A DNA stretch of 61,365 nt from Kibdelosporangium persicum (GTDB lineage: Bacteria; Actinomycetota; Actinomycetes; Mycobacteriales; Pseudonocardiaceae), in NCBI RefSeq assembly GCF_013280595.1, contig NZ_JAAATY010000048.1, positions 1-61,365 of the forward strand, read 5' to 3'. The position numbers were made by a program, and so were the translations under genes. Positions 1-9,600 of this stretch are shown here, piece by piece. Numbering within the stretch: position 1 is the stretch's first letter; each line of letters starts with the position of its first letter. Under the pieces are notes generated by a model, which did not search any database, was not told the origin of the DNA, and was given only the letters and a program-made list of their open reading frames with translations.

Positions 1-308
1 GGCTGAAAATGAATATCCGCGATCACCGGGATCTGCGACTTCCGCGCGATCGCCGGCAACGCCTCCGCGTCATCCTGCGACGGACACGCCACCCGCACAA
101 TGTCACACCCCGACGCGGTCAACTCCGCGATCTGCTGCAACGTCGCATTCACATCCGCGGTCACCGTGGTGGTCATCGACTGGACCGACACCGGGAACTC
201 GCTACCCACACCCACCGACCCGACCATCAACTGACGGGTCTTACGGCGCTCCGACAGCACCGGCGGCGGCAGCGACGGCAACCCCAGGTGCACGGTGTTC
301 GCACTCAT
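1..308 (-). CDS. ispG: 4-hydroxy-3-methylbut-2-enyl diphosphate synthase (IspG/GcpE), N-terminal part
   Basis: The 3' end lies outside the window; about 102 N-terminal residues are present. They match the IspG opening closely: a PPPVL segment, then RRKTRQ, then VSVQSMTTT, then DVNATLQQI, then PSQDDA and IPVIADIHF. IspG is an iron-sulfur enzyme of the MEP pathway that turns MEcPP into HMBPP using reduced ferredoxin or flavodoxin. A GGGAGG site precedes the ATG. It lies 85 nt downstream of the methyltransferase on the same strand, so it may be co-transcribed. With the DXS at 20-22 kb it suggests a dedicated isoprenoid supply, although it could be the only chromosomal copy. Confidence 0.93.
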   Translation of the reverse strand, partial: MSANTVHLGLPSLPPPVLSERRKTRQLMVGSVGVGSEFPVSVQSMTTTVTADVNATLQQIAELTASGCDIVRVACPSQDDAEALPAIARKSQIPVIADIHFQ

Positions 309-393
309 CACGATCGCCTCCCGCTCACCGGGCGGCGGGCAACTGCGTGCGAACCCCTTCGAACCCCACTGTGGCCCGTACCGCGGCCTTCCA

Positions 394-1320
394 TCAGCGC
401 TCGGGTTTTCTGGCGACCACGAGGACGTAGTCGGCCTGTGCCATCGGCTGGCCGGCCACCCGCTGACCGACCTCGTCAAGCAGGTACTTGCGGTACGTCG
501 GATAGATCATCCTGCTGATGCGGGCCTTGAACGCCGGGTCGTCGATCCGGCTCACCATGTAACGCCGCCACGGCTCCCAGACGTCGTCCCGGATCGACCG
601 GATCGTCACATCGGTGAAGCCGAGCGCGGTCAGCCTCCGGCTGTACTCGTCCGCGGCGTACCAGTTCTCCTTCGACGTGCCGTTGAAGAAGCTGTCCTTC
701 TCCCACTTCTGCTTGGCGGCCGTCGGTGTCTGGTTCTCCTGCGCCGTGAGCGGAATGATGTCGGTCACCGCGAAGATACCGTTGGGGCGCAGGACCCGGT
801 GGGCGTGTTCGAGGAACTTCTGCCGTGGGGCGAACTGGACCAGCGCCTCGATGGAGACCACCTTGTCGAAGGTCTCCGCTCCGAACGTCAGCTCCGTCGC
901 CGATCCCTGCAGGAACCTCACCCGGTCGGCCACACCTTTGGCCTGTGCCAGACGGCGCGCCTCGCGGACGTGCAGCGGTGTGATGTTCACACCGACGATC
1001 TCGGACACGCCGGTCGTCTCCAGCCAGCGGACGTCCTGTTCGCCATAGCCGAAACCGGCGTCGAGGACCCGGTCGCCGGGTTTCAGTTCGGCGGCCCGCC
1101 CGACCAAGTCGACCATCGCCTCGCACGCGTCGTCGACGATCTCACAGCCGTCCACCCAGTACCCGAAGTTCAGGTACCGGGTCCGCTCGGTGAGCAGCAG
1201 GAGGTCCCAGACCTCACAAATCCGTTGGGCGCGCTTCGTCCCCGTCGAGAGCTCGGCCTGCAACAGCTTGCCGAGCAGCCGGAATTCCTTCCGCAATGGG
1301 TATTTCGTTGTCGTCAGCAT
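394..1320 (-). CDS. SAM-dependent class I methyltransferase
   Basis: This is a 308-residue protein with a Rossmann-type SAM site: motif I reads [10 protein letters not shown], followed by an acidic loop near VGVNITPLH and a [12 protein letters not shown] segment. The overall layout resembles the EryG/sugar O-methyltransferase and small-molecule C/O-methyltransferase families. I chose the ATG at 1320 because the protein becomes typical from there; the upstream extension to 1587 is low-complexity shadow sequence. Its target is probably a hydroxyl of the terpenoid or of the sugar added by the glycosyltransferase at 9.6 kb. That assignment is inference from context. Confidence 0.85.
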   Translation of the reverse strand: MLTTTKYPLRKEFRLLGKLLQAELSTGTKRAQRICEVWDLLLLTERTRYLNFGYWVDGCEIVDDACEAMVDLVGRAAELKPGDRVLDAGFGYGEQDVRWLETTGVSEIVGVNITPLHVREARRLAQAKGVADRVRFLQGSATELTFGAETFDKVVSIEALVQFAPRQKFLEHAHRVLRPNGIFAVTDIIPLTAQENQTPTAAKQKWEKDSFFNGTSKENWYAADEYSRRLTALGFTDVTIRSIRDDVWEPWRRYMVSRIDDPAFKARISRMIYPTYRKYLLDEVGQRVAGQPMAQADYVLVVARKPER

Positions 1321-2280
1321 GTCGTCACACCCCGGTTGGTCCGCCGATTGGCAGTCGCGAGATCGAGCACAACCGGCTCGGTGCCCTGTTGCGCATGTGG
1401 TTGATGATTTCCTGTGGCTCGTCAGCGCCGCGCTCATCGCCGTGACGGCCGCCCGAGTGTCACAACCGGGCGCGACATCCCACGTCCGCTGCGGCGTGGT
1501 ATGTCCACCGCGCTGTCGGCGCGACGGCCACGACGGTTCGCGACCGAAGCTAGCAGGAAGTTGATCTGTTCGACTGCGGGCACGCAAACCACGGGGGGAC
1601 CCGGCAGTCCGGCGCCGGTTCGTCGAGGTCAGGAGACTGCCCGGCTACAACATGCTGTTCGAACAGCCGGATGGCGCACTCGAACGCCTGCGTCGAACCG
1701 ACGAGTACGTCGCAGTCCCCCCGACCGTACGCAGACTGCCGAGCTCGCCCGGTCGACACGATCTCCTGTGGTCGTGTTCGCTCGCAGCGCAAGGTGTGGC
1801 CGGGCGCATTCAGTCGTGCCTGAATAGCTTGACGGACGTGCCGGACATCGACAAGTTGAACCTCGGGAAAGGAACGCCGGGGGATGAAGAGTTTTCAGTC
1901 GCGTAGCAAATGCCATTTGCCGCCGTCAGCATTTCCACGCAGGACGCACAAGGCCGCCGACCTGCGACAACCGCGCGGACGACCACGTCCAGAGCCGCGC
2001 AACCGGCGGTTAGGCGAAGTAGTTGCACGGGGTGCACAACCTTGTTACGGTCTGGGATCGGTCGTCCCGAATGGGACATGGAACCTGGGGGCCACGATGG
2101 ACAATTTCTCGTTTTCGCCACGATGGCACAGGATGTGCAGCTGACAGTGACGGCGAATCAAGCCGCCCGGAGCTGAGCTCTCGGCTTGACGAGCTCGGCA
2201 TGCCCGGACGCGGGCGCCAAGGCGCACCACGTCCGTCAGTCAATGCTGGCCAATTCACATCCTTTGCCGGAGTTCTTGAC
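1321..2280. other. Gene-poor stretch between methyltransferase and regulator
   Basis: About 960 bases contain only short overlapping open frames on both strands, none with recognisable domains. The divergent genes on either side mean that promoters for both must lie here. I cannot point to a convincing -10/-35 pair. Confidence 0.5.
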
Positions 2281-3888
2281 ATGGATCCTCTTTTAGGCGG
2301 CGCCGAGAATCGGCGGAACGGTGACTTCGCTCGTCTCATCCGCACCCTCCGGGTACGAGCCGGCCTCACCCAGGAGGAACTGGCCGATCGCGCCGGCCTG
2401 GGCGTGCGGACCATCTGCGACCTCGAGCGCGGCAAAACCGCCAGACCGCAACGCAATTCGGTCACGCTGCTCGGGAAAGCCCTCGGCTTGGACGGCGACG
2501 ACCTCGGCGAGTTCCACCGGCTGGCCCGCCGGCCGACGGCCGTCCGGGTGCCCGCCGAGACCGATGCCCTGATCAGCGGGATGCCGGGCACGACGAGGCC
2601 GCGGCTGGTTTCACCCGCGCTGACCGGACGGTCACACGTGATCGATCAGGTGTCCGCAGCCCTCAGGGACGTGCCCACCGCCACAGCCGCTCCCAGACTC
2701 GTCGTGCTGACCGGCGGCCCCGGGTCTGGCAAGACGACCATCGCGACTCACGTCGCAGCCCATGTCCGGGACCGTTTCCCGGACGGACAGTACTATTTGG
2801 ACGCTGCGGACGTCGATCCGGCGCTACTGGTCGACCGGCTGTCGCGCATACTCGGCGTCGAAACGGTGGACGCATCGGCCGCTCTGGAGGATCGAGCGCT
2901 GCGACTACGCGCCGCCCTCCGCCACCGGCAGGCACTTTTCGTCATTGACAACGTTGTCAACGAGGCGCAGATTCGTCCGTTACTCGCGGCTGACGGTGCC
3001 TATGTGATCATCGCCGTCTCCTGGCGACGACTCAGCGCCATTGCGGACGTTCAGACGATCCGGGTACCGCCGCTGGATCACCGGTCCGCGATCGAACTGT
3101 TCGTCGCGGCGAGCCGCCACACGGTGAAGGCCGAGGACGACGAAGCCATCTCGCTCGTGGTGAAGCACTGCGATCACTTGCCTTTGGCGGTGTGGATCGC
3201 CGGCACGAAGGCAGCTGATCGGCCGTACACATCGTTGCGCCGTCAGGCCGAACGACTGCGGCAACCGGCGAACCGCCTGGATCGGCTGATCGTCGGTGAC
3301 CGCAGTGTGCGGGCCTCTTTCGACAGCTACTACCGCGAACTCGATGCCGCACACCAGCGGGCGTTACGGCTGATGGCCGTCGTCGACGCACCGACCTTCC
3401 CCGCGTGGGCCGCCGCCGCTGTCCTGGACCTGTCACTCGACGAGGCCGAAGAGCTGCTGGACGGGCTCGTGGAGGTGAACCTGGTGCAGGTGTGCGGCAT
3501 GGACGAATCCGGTACCGTCCGCTACCACCTGCCGACGCTGCTGCGTGCCTACGCGCACGAGGCCTCCCGGCGGACTGATTCGTCGAAATCGCGGCGCAGT
3601 GCCTTCCGCCGCGCCGTGACCGCCTGGTACGTGCTGTCCGAATTGGCCGGACGTGCGCTGTCGGGAATGCACGTGCCTCGCACTCTGCCCGACCGGCCAG
3701 GCGTCAGCTGGGCGGTGACCGAACTGGTGCGGCGGGACCCCGCCGCCTGGCTGCGGGCCGAAGGTGCGGCATTGTCCGCTGTGCTCCTGCAGGCGCACAC
3801 CGAGCGGATCACCATCCCCCGTGATTACCTGCTGCCACCGGGAGATCACGACGCATGCGGCAACGGCCGTCATCGGACGACCATCTGA
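2281..3888 (+). CDS. XRE-family HTH / NB-ARC regulator with TTA codons
   Basis: This 535-residue regulator has an N-terminal XRE helix-turn-helix (about residues 15-70, core LTQEELADRAGLGVRTI), then a STAND ATPase: P-loop GGPGSGKTT near residue 145 and Walker B LFVIDNV near residue 220. A winged-helix-like region follows, but no long TPR tail. The ATG at 2281 is preceded by GGAG at a spacing of 10. Three in-frame TTA codons (2293-2295, 2980-2982, 3364-3366) are conspicuous in this high-GC DNA and suggest bldA-dependent translation. It is probably a pathway regulator of the adjacent terpenoid genes, since it precedes them on the same strand. Confidence 0.85.
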   Translation: MDPLLGGAENRRNGDFARLIRTLRVRAGLTQEELADRAGLGVRTICDLERGKTARPQRNSVTLLGKALGLDGDDLGEFHRLARRPTAVRVPAETDALISGMPGTTRPRLVSPALTGRSHVIDQVSAALRDVPTATAAPRLVVLTGGPGSGKTTIATHVAAHVRDRFPDGQYYLDAADVDPALLVDRLSRILGVETVDASAALEDRALRLRAALRHRQALFVIDNVVNEAQIRPLLAADGAYVIIAVSWRRLSAIADVQTIRVPPLDHRSAIELFVAASRHTVKAEDDEAISLVVKHCDHLPLAVWIAGTKAADRPYTSLRRQAERLRQPANRLDRLIVGDRSVRASFDSYYRELDAAHQRALRLMAVVDAPTFPAWAAAAVLDLSLDEAEELLDGLVEVNLVQVCGMDESGTVRYHLPTLLRAYAHEASRRTDSSKSRRSAFRRAVTAWYVLSELAGRALSGMHVPRTLPDRPGVSWAVTELVRRDPAAWLRAEGAALSAVLLQAHTERITIPRDYLLPPGDHDACGNGRHRTTI

Positions 3889-4230
3889 TCGTCCTGCTGT
3901 ACTGACCTGTTGCCGAGCCGGCCCCGTCTGCCTTCCGTCACTCGTCGCGTGCGGGCAACCCGCCCGCGGCAAGATTGCCGACTTTGCCGTCCGGCGCAGC
4001 CGACCGGGCCGGATAAGACGAGGTCAGCATGAACGTTCCGACAGCACCTACGGCCGCGCGCAGCGTGCGGCCGCCGTCCAGTCCGCCTCCCGGCCTCATC
4101 CGTAATGTCTGACGCGATGGTCACCTGATACCGCTGTGTCACAGCGGAATACGGCGATTGTCCGGCGCGGCGGAAGCGCGGAGCAGGCATCCGAATCACC
4201 CTACGACGGTGACACCATGGAGTGATCTAC
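3889..4230. other. Intergenic leader ahead of the terpene operon
   Basis: This 342-base gap shows no supported gene. It holds the palindrome listed at 4131-4147 and presumably the promoter of the terpene cyclase operon. A GGAG at 4219-4222 is the ribosome site that selects the GTG at 4231. Confidence 0.5.
4131..4147. promoter_or_regulatory. Perfect palindrome upstream of terpene cyclase
   Basis: An 8-bp inverted repeat (CCGCTGTG and CACAGCGG) surrounds one central T, about 84 bp before the cyclase start. It is a plausible operator for a dimeric regulator, but could also be a chance hairpin. Confidence 0.35.
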
Positions 4231-5952
4231 GTGAACAAGCCGGTTATTGGTTCACCAGCAACCGACCTCGGCGTGGCTGACGCCGCGAAGAAAGCGATCG
4301 CGTACCTGTACTCGCGTCAACGCGCGGACGGCGCGTGGACAGACCGTCTGTCCTCGTCCACGGTTTCGACCGCGCTGGGGTTGTTGTCGCTCGCTCGCGC
4401 CGACGACAAGGCGCACCGGGACCGGATCGAGCGCGGGCTTGAGTGGCTCAAGCGCAACCAGCGCGCGGACGGCGGCTGGAGCATGGCTGATGACGACCCG
4501 CCCAGCAGCCCGGGCATGACCTCGTTCGCGATCGCGGCGCTCTACGGCCTCGACCGGGACGGCTCCGCCGAGCTGATCGAGCGCGGGAAGCAGTTCATCG
4601 AGGGCAATGGCGGCTACACGGTGATCCCGGGGATGCGGGACAAGGGACCGAAGACCTGGCCGGCCGCCGCACCGATCGCGTGGTCCCTGGTGGGGCTCAA
4701 GGACGTCAGTGAGCAGCCGCCACAGGCGGTCGAGGCCATCCTGCTGCCGTCGTGGTTGCGCAACAAGGTGTCCATCGCACTGCCGGCGATCCTCGCGCTG
4801 GGCATCATGCAGGCACGAGCGCGTACCTCCAGCTTTCCACGACGGCTGCTGCAGCGGCTGGCAGAGCCGAAAGCGCTGGCGTGGCTGCGATCCGCCCTCG
4901 GCCCCAACGGAGGTGTCGAGGAGTGCGCGATGTTGTCCGCGCTGATCTTCCTCGGCCTGCACTCCGCCGGTGTGGGTGAGGACATCCAACAGGCGTCACT
5001 GAAGTACTTGCTGGACAACCAGCGCGAGGACGGTTCGTGGCCGATCGACCGGGATCTGGAGATCGCCGTCACCTGCTACACCGTGCTGGCGCTGGCCGAG
5101 TTCGGCGACACTGCCGACGAGCCGAGACTACGGCCGACACGCGACTTCCTGTTGTCCACGCAGTGGACCACACCGTTCACGCCACTCAACATTCCAGCGG
5201 GCGGGTGGTCGTGGAACGTGCCATCGGGCTGGCCGGAGTCCGAGGACACCGCGGTCGTGCTCAGCACGTTGAAGCTCCTCGGTCTGACCGAGAGCCACCC
5301 GGCAGTCGCCGACGGGCTGCGGTGGCTGCGGTCCCGGCAGAACCGGGACGGGTCATGGTCGGAATGGGTCCGCAATTCCTCACTGTTGAACGACAAACCG
5401 TGCGTCGGCGTGACGGCGCACGTGATCATGGCGCTGGAGCAGCACGGCGGCCCACACGGTCCGCGCACGCCGATCGGCAAGGCACTGCGGTACTTCGAGC
5501 GCGTCCAGCAGCCCGACGGCGCCAGCCCTTCGCTGTGGTTCCGCGACTCGGTGCACGGAACCGCGAAACTCCTCGAGACCTATGCGGAACTCGGCGCCGT
5601 GTCCGATCCGGCCGCAGTTCGGGCGCGTGAGTGGCTACTGGCCAACCAGCGGCCGGATGGCGCGTGGCCGCTCACCGTCGAGGTGGGAGTGGAGGGTGGC
5701 ACCGTCGAGGAGACGGCATGGGCGCTCTACTCACTGCTTCGAGCAGGGGTTCCGGCGTCGGACGACGCCATCGTTCGCGCGGTGAAGTGGTTGGTCGGCA
5801 AGCAGAACACGGACGGGACTTGGACACCGAGCCCCGTCGGGCTCTACTTCGAGGATCTCTGCTACAGCGATGACCTGATCGCCCACTCCTACGCGCTCAG
5901 GGCACTGGGGCGATGGTTGACCTGCGCGGGGCATCCGGGAACACCGGCATGA
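4231..5952 (+). CDS. Class II (squalene-hopene cyclase-like) terpene cyclase with altered DxDD
   Basis: The 573-residue protein is built of alpha/alpha-barrel repeats with at least six QW-type motifs (QRADGAW, QRADGGW, QREDGSW, QNRDGSW, QRPDGAW, QNTDGTW). That is the beta-gamma architecture of bacterial class II diterpene cyclases and hopene cyclases. The protonation motif should read DxDD before TA; here the segment is WPESEDTAVV, so the motif is ESED, with Glu at the catalytic middle position. The neighbouring GGPP synthase suggests a C20 substrate. Epoxide-initiated cyclisation is possible, given the FAD monooxygenase in the cluster. I selected GTG 4231 over GTG 4222 because of the GGAG at 4219. 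The stop overlaps the next P450 start (ATGA). Confidence 0.88.
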   Translation: MNKPVIGSPATDLGVADAAKKAIAYLYSRQRADGAWTDRLSSSTVSTALGLLSLARADDKAHRDRIERGLEWLKRNQRADGGWSMADDDPPSSPGMTSFAIAALYGLDRDGSAELIERGKQFIEGNGGYTVIPGMRDKGPKTWPAAAPIAWSLVGLKDVSEQPPQAVEAILLPSWLRNKVSIALPAILALGIMQARARTSSFPRRLLQRLAEPKALAWLRSALGPNGGVEECAMLSALIFLGLHSAGVGEDIQQASLKYLLDNQREDGSWPIDRDLEIAVTCYTVLALAEFGDTADEPRLRPTRDFLLSTQWTTPFTPLNIPAGGWSWNVPSGWPESEDTAVVLSTLKLLGLTESHPAVADGLRWLRSRQNRDGSWSEWVRNSSLLNDKPCVGVTAHVIMALEQHGGPHGPRTPIGKALRYFERVQQPDGASPSLWFRDSVHGTAKLLETYAELGAVSDPAAVRAREWLLANQRPDGAWPLTVEVGVEGGTVEETAWALYSLLRAGVPASDDAIVRAVKWLVGKQNTDGTWTPSPVGLYFEDLCYSDDLIAHSYALRALGRWLTCAGHPGTPA

Positions 5953-7262
5953 TGGTGGCCACCGGACTGCCGCCTGGCCCGGCGTTGCCCGCCATGGCCC
6001 AGACCATCTTGTCGGTCACCAACCCGTTGTCGTTCGCAGACCGGTGCAGAGCCAAGTACGGCGACGTGTTCACCATGCGTGTCTTCCCGGTCGGGCAGGT
6101 CGTGTGTGTCTCGGACATCGGCATCATCCGGGACATCGTCACGTCGGACGGCAGTGTGTTCCGGGCCGGCGAGGCCAACAGCGTCATCGAGTTCGTCGTC
6201 GGCCGCAACTCGTTGCTCATGCTGGACGGTGGCGAACACATCCGGCGCCGCCGGGTGCTGCTGCCGCCTTTCCGCGGCGCCAGCGTGCGCGGGCACCAGC
6301 GAAGCGTCGGCCAGATCGCCGCCGACTGCGCCCGGTGGTGGCCGGTCGGCCGGCCGATCCGGCTGCTGCCGAGGATGCAGGAGATCACCCTCGAAATCAT
6401 GATGCGGTCGGTCTTCGGCATCACCGACCTCGCCAGGCTGGCCGGCTTGCGCACGCTGGTCCCCCAACTGCTGCACATGAATCCGGCGATCATGTTGTTC
6501 CCGCCGTTGCGCCGCGACCTCGGCCCGCGCAGCCCTGGCGGCCGGTACGCCAGGGTCAAACGGGCTGTCGACGGAATCATCCACCAGGAGATCGATCGCA
6601 GACGACGCGATACGGCGGGGACAACCGGAGAAGACGTGCTGTCCGGTCTGATGGACGTACGCGACGAGCACGGCGCGCCATTGAGCGACGAGGAACTGCG
6701 TGACCACCTGGTGACACTGCTGGCAGTGGGTCACGAGACCACAGCGACCTCGATGTCATGGATCTTCGAGCGGCTGGTGCGGCACCCCCGGGTGCTCGCA
6801 CGGCTACGAACGGAGATCGCCGAGTCCACAACGGACGAACCAGAATACGTCGACGCGGTGATCAACGAGACACTCCGGCTGCGCCCGGTGGTCAGCGATA
6901 TCGCCAGGGTGGCGACCACGGACACCAGAGTCGGCGGCTACCACGTCCCCCGCGGCACGATGATCGCGTTGTCCATCTCCGCGATCCACCGGTCACCGGA
7001 CCAGTTCTCGGCACCGGAAGCGTTCCGGCCGGAGCGATTCCTCGACGGCGAGACGGCACACGAGGTGTTCCTGCCGTTCGGCGGTGGCCCGCATCGTTGT
7101 CTCGGCGCGAGTTTCGCGATGATGGTGATGCGTCGCGTCGTTCCCCGCATCGTCGCCGAGCTCGACATCCGTGCCGCCCGTCCCGAGCCGGAGAGCGCAC
7201 GTCTCACCGGCCCGGTCCTCACGCCTTCCCGCGGCGCGGAAGTGGTCGTGAGCCGAAGGTGA
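5949..7262 (+). CDS. Cytochrome P450
   Basis: A 437-residue soluble-type P450. The I-helix reads GHETTATS, the K-helix ETLR, and the haem loop FGGGPHRCLG with the cysteine ligand. The start overlaps the cyclase stop codon, so the two are translationally coupled, and this enzyme probably oxidises the cyclised terpene. A second ATG follows immediately at 5952. Redox partners are not encoded next door; the ferredoxin domain fused to DXS (20.1-22.1 kb) is one candidate. Confidence 0.92.
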   Translation: MMVATGLPPGPALPAMAQTILSVTNPLSFADRCRAKYGDVFTMRVFPVGQVVCVSDIGIIRDIVTSDGSVFRAGEANSVIEFVVGRNSLLMLDGGEHIRRRRVLLPPFRGASVRGHQRSVGQIAADCARWWPVGRPIRLLPRMQEITLEIMMRSVFGITDLARLAGLRTLVPQLLHMNPAIMLFPPLRRDLGPRSPGGRYARVKRAVDGIIHQEIDRRRRDTAGTTGEDVLSGLMDVRDEHGAPLSDEELRDHLVTLLAVGHETTATSMSWIFERLVRHPRVLARLRTEIAESTTDEPEYVDAVINETLRLRPVVSDIARVATTDTRVGGYHVPRGTMIALSISAIHRSPDQFSAPEAFRPERFLDGETAHEVFLPFGGGPHRCLGASFAMMVMRRVVPRIVAELDIRAARPEPESARLTGPVLTPSRGAEVVVSRR

Positions 7263-7285
7263 TCCCCTCCGAAAGAAGGACGCGA

Positions 7286-8302
7286 ATGCACAGTGTGGAA
7301 GCGCACGGCGCGGCGACAGCGGAACCGGACGGCGCCTCGTATCGGGAGACGATCAGCGCCGGGCTGGCCGAACGGTGGCCCGAGAACGGTGAACTGCTCG
7401 GCAGCATCTGCCACTACGCGCTGGTGCCCGCCGGGAAGCTGTTCCGGTCGACCCTGCTGATCGAATCCGCGCTCGCGGTCGGCGGCGACCCCCGGGTCGT
7501 GTACCCGGCGGCGTTGGGCGCGGAGTCCGGGCACGTGGCCAGTTTGATCCACGACGACATCATCGACGGCGACAACGTCCGCCGTGGCCGCCCATCAGTG
7601 CAGCACAAGTACGGTGTGGACAACGCGATTGTCGCGGGCGACGCGCTGATCTTCGACCTGTTCGCCGGTCTCGCCGAGTGCCAGCGCACCGGCGCCACGG
7701 ACAGCCGGGTGGTGTGGGCGCTGCGTGTGGTGGCGGAGTGCGGCATCGACCTGTGCCGGGGCCAGAGCATGGAGGCGGAGATCCGTGACCGGCAGGACTT
7801 CGAACTCGACTCCTACCTGACCATGGCCCGGCTCAAGACGGCCGCGCTGTTCCGTGCCGCGTGTGGCTGCGGGGCGATCCTGGCGGGCGGCGATCCATCC
7901 TCGGTGGACTCACTGAACACCTACGCCGTCGACTTCGGCACCGCCTTCCAGATCCACGACGACGTGCTGGCGTACACCGCGAGCGCGGTGAGCACCGGTA
8001 AGCCGGACACCAGCGACGTGCGCAACGGCAGGATCACGTTCCCGGTCGCGCTGGCGTACCAGTCGGCCATGGGCAGGCAGCGGCGCGCGATCCGGTCGAT
8101 GCTGTCCGAAGGAGGCGATGAGGCCGAGCGCAAGGCGGTCATGACGGAGATCTTCGCCGAGACCGGGGCACTCGAGCAGGCCGCGACGTCCGCCCGCGAG
8201 TACGCCGACTCCGCGATCAAGGCGCTGCACGAACTGCCGCACACCCCGAGCCGCGACCGGCTGACGGAATTCGCCGAGCTGGCCATCAGCCGCGACCACT
8301 GA
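7286..8302 (+). CDS. Polyprenyl diphosphate synthase (probable GGPP synthase)
   Basis: 338 residues of trans-isoprenyl diphosphate synthase. The first aspartate-rich motif is DDIID after LIH; the second is DDVLA after QIH, its last aspartate replaced as in many actinobacterial homologues. It should condense DMAPP/GPP/FPP with IPP. Chain length is not certain from sequence alone, but the partner class II cyclase favours C20. An AGAAGGA ribosome site precedes the ATG. It sits 23 nt after one P450 and 29 nt before the next, so it belongs to the same operon. Confidence 0.9.
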   Translation: MHSVEAHGAATAEPDGASYRETISAGLAERWPENGELLGSICHYALVPAGKLFRSTLLIESALAVGGDPRVVYPAALGAESGHVASLIHDDIIDGDNVRRGRPSVQHKYGVDNAIVAGDALIFDLFAGLAECQRTGATDSRVVWALRVVAECGIDLCRGQSMEAEIRDRQDFELDSYLTMARLKTAALFRAACGCGAILAGGDPSSVDSLNTYAVDFGTAFQIHDDVLAYTASAVSTGKPDTSDVRNGRITFPVALAYQSAMGRQRRAIRSMLSEGGDEAERKAVMTEIFAETGALEQAATSAREYADSAIKALHELPHTPSRDRLTEFAELAISRDH

Positions 8303-8331
8303 CCAGATCACCGGGCTGACAGGAGCAGCGG

Positions 8332-9600
8332 ATGCCGTTGTTGAAGGACCTCGGACTCACCACACGGATACACGCGCAGCGTGCGGTCATCTGGGCACTG
8401 GCCCGCACCGGTGATCTCTACAGCCAGGTGCTGGCCGGACAACACCTGGCCGACCCGTACCCGGTCTACGAGCGGATCCGGCAAGCCGGTCCGCTGTACC
8501 GCAGCAGGCTGGGGTTCCACCTCATCACCTCCCATGCGCTGTGCAACCAGGTCGTGCGTGATCCCCGGTTCGGCATGCGCACCAGCAAGGGCACCTCGCT
8601 GGGATTCGAGAAGTCGCAGTACGAGGCCGGCGGGCCACTGCTGAACTCGTTCTCCGAGACCGATCCGCCCGACCACACCCGGCTGCGCCAGGTCGTCGCA
8701 CCCGCGTTCCGGCCGAAGAAGGTCAGGGAGTACCGGGTCGGTGTGGAGAAGCTCGCCCACGAGTTGCTCGACAAGGTCGCCGGCCGAGACGAGTTCGACC
8801 TGATCGCCGATTTCGCCGCACCGCTGCCGATCGCGGTGATCGCCGACCTGCTGGGACTGTCCGGCGAGGACGTCGACACCGAACGCTTCGCCAGCTTCGG
8901 CGCCTTGTTCGGGCAGCTGCTCGACGGGGTGCGCAGCAGCGAACAAGCCGATCAGATCAAGGCGGCGACACGCGAGTTGAGCGAACTCTTTGAGCGGCTC
9001 ATGCGGGAACGCCGCGATTCCGACGGCACCGACCTGATCAGCGTGCTGTCGCGAGCGCAGGCACACGGCACGGTCACTGTCCCCGAGCTGATCTCGGCGT
9101 GCCAGGTGCTGCTGCTCGCCGGGTTCGAGACCGCGGTCAACCTGATCGGCAACGGGGTGCTGGCCCTGTTCCAGCACCCGAACCAGCGGGCGATCGTGCG
9201 GGACGACCTCGCGCTGATGCCGCGGGTGGTGGAGGAGGCGCTGCGGTTCGACCCGCCGGTCCAGTCGAACATGCGCATCAGCCACGACGACCTCGAGCTG
9301 GCCGGCGTGCGGTTCAAACCGGACACGCCGGTGCTCATGCTGCTGGGTGCGGCCAACCGTGATCCGGAGGTCTACGCGTCGCCGCACCGCTTCGACGTCA
9401 CCCGGACAGGTGAACCGGAACACCTGGCGTTCTCCGGGGGGATGCACTATTGCATCGGTGCGTCGCTCGCCCGGATGGAAGGCGAAGTGGCGCTACGGGT
9501 GCTGCTGGAACGGATGCCGGATCTGCGGCCCGCCGGGCCCGCCCAGCGGCGCCGGAGCGCCGCCATGCGGGGACTGTGGCGTTTTCCCGTGCGCCCCTAG
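8332..9600 (+). CDS. Cytochrome P450
   Basis: 422 residues. Visible motifs are the I-helix AGFETAVNL, the K-helix EEALR and the haem loop FSGGMHYCIG. The family resembles actinobacterial CYP107-type biosynthetic P450s. This is the last gene of the rightward terpene operon. Its stop codon TAG (9598-9600) shares the palindrome CTAG with the stop of the convergent glycosyltransferase, so the two genes overlap by three bases with no room for a terminator. Its substrate is probably the cyclised terpenoid, by context only. Confidence 0.92.
   Translation: MPLLKDLGLTTRIHAQRAVIWALARTGDLYSQVLAGQHLADPYPVYERIRQAGPLYRSRLGFHLITSHALCNQVVRDPRFGMRTSKGTSLGFEKSQYEAGGPLLNSFSETDPPDHTRLRQVVAPAFRPKKVREYRVGVEKLAHELLDKVAGRDEFDLIADFAAPLPIAVIADLLGLSGEDVDTERFASFGALFGQLLDGVRSSEQADQIKAATRELSELFERLMRERRDSDGTDLISVLSRAQAHGTVTVPELISACQVLLLAGFETAVNLIGNGVLALFQHPNQRAIVRDDLALMPRVVEEALRFDPPVQSNMRISHDDLELAGVRFKPDTPVLMLLGAANRDPEVYASPHRFDVTRTGEPEHLAFSGGMHYCIGASLARMEGEVALRVLLERMPDLRPAGPAQRRRSAAMRGLWRFPVRP

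Noticed and set aside
295-1404. A 369-residue rightward frame opposite the methyltransferase
   Set aside because: It is a composition shadow; the methyltransferase frame has the SAM motif and a normal length.
1321-2280. Small genes in the gap before the first regulator
   Set aside because: Several frames of 80-100 codons overlap each other on both strands without domains, ribosome sites or a consistent codon pattern.
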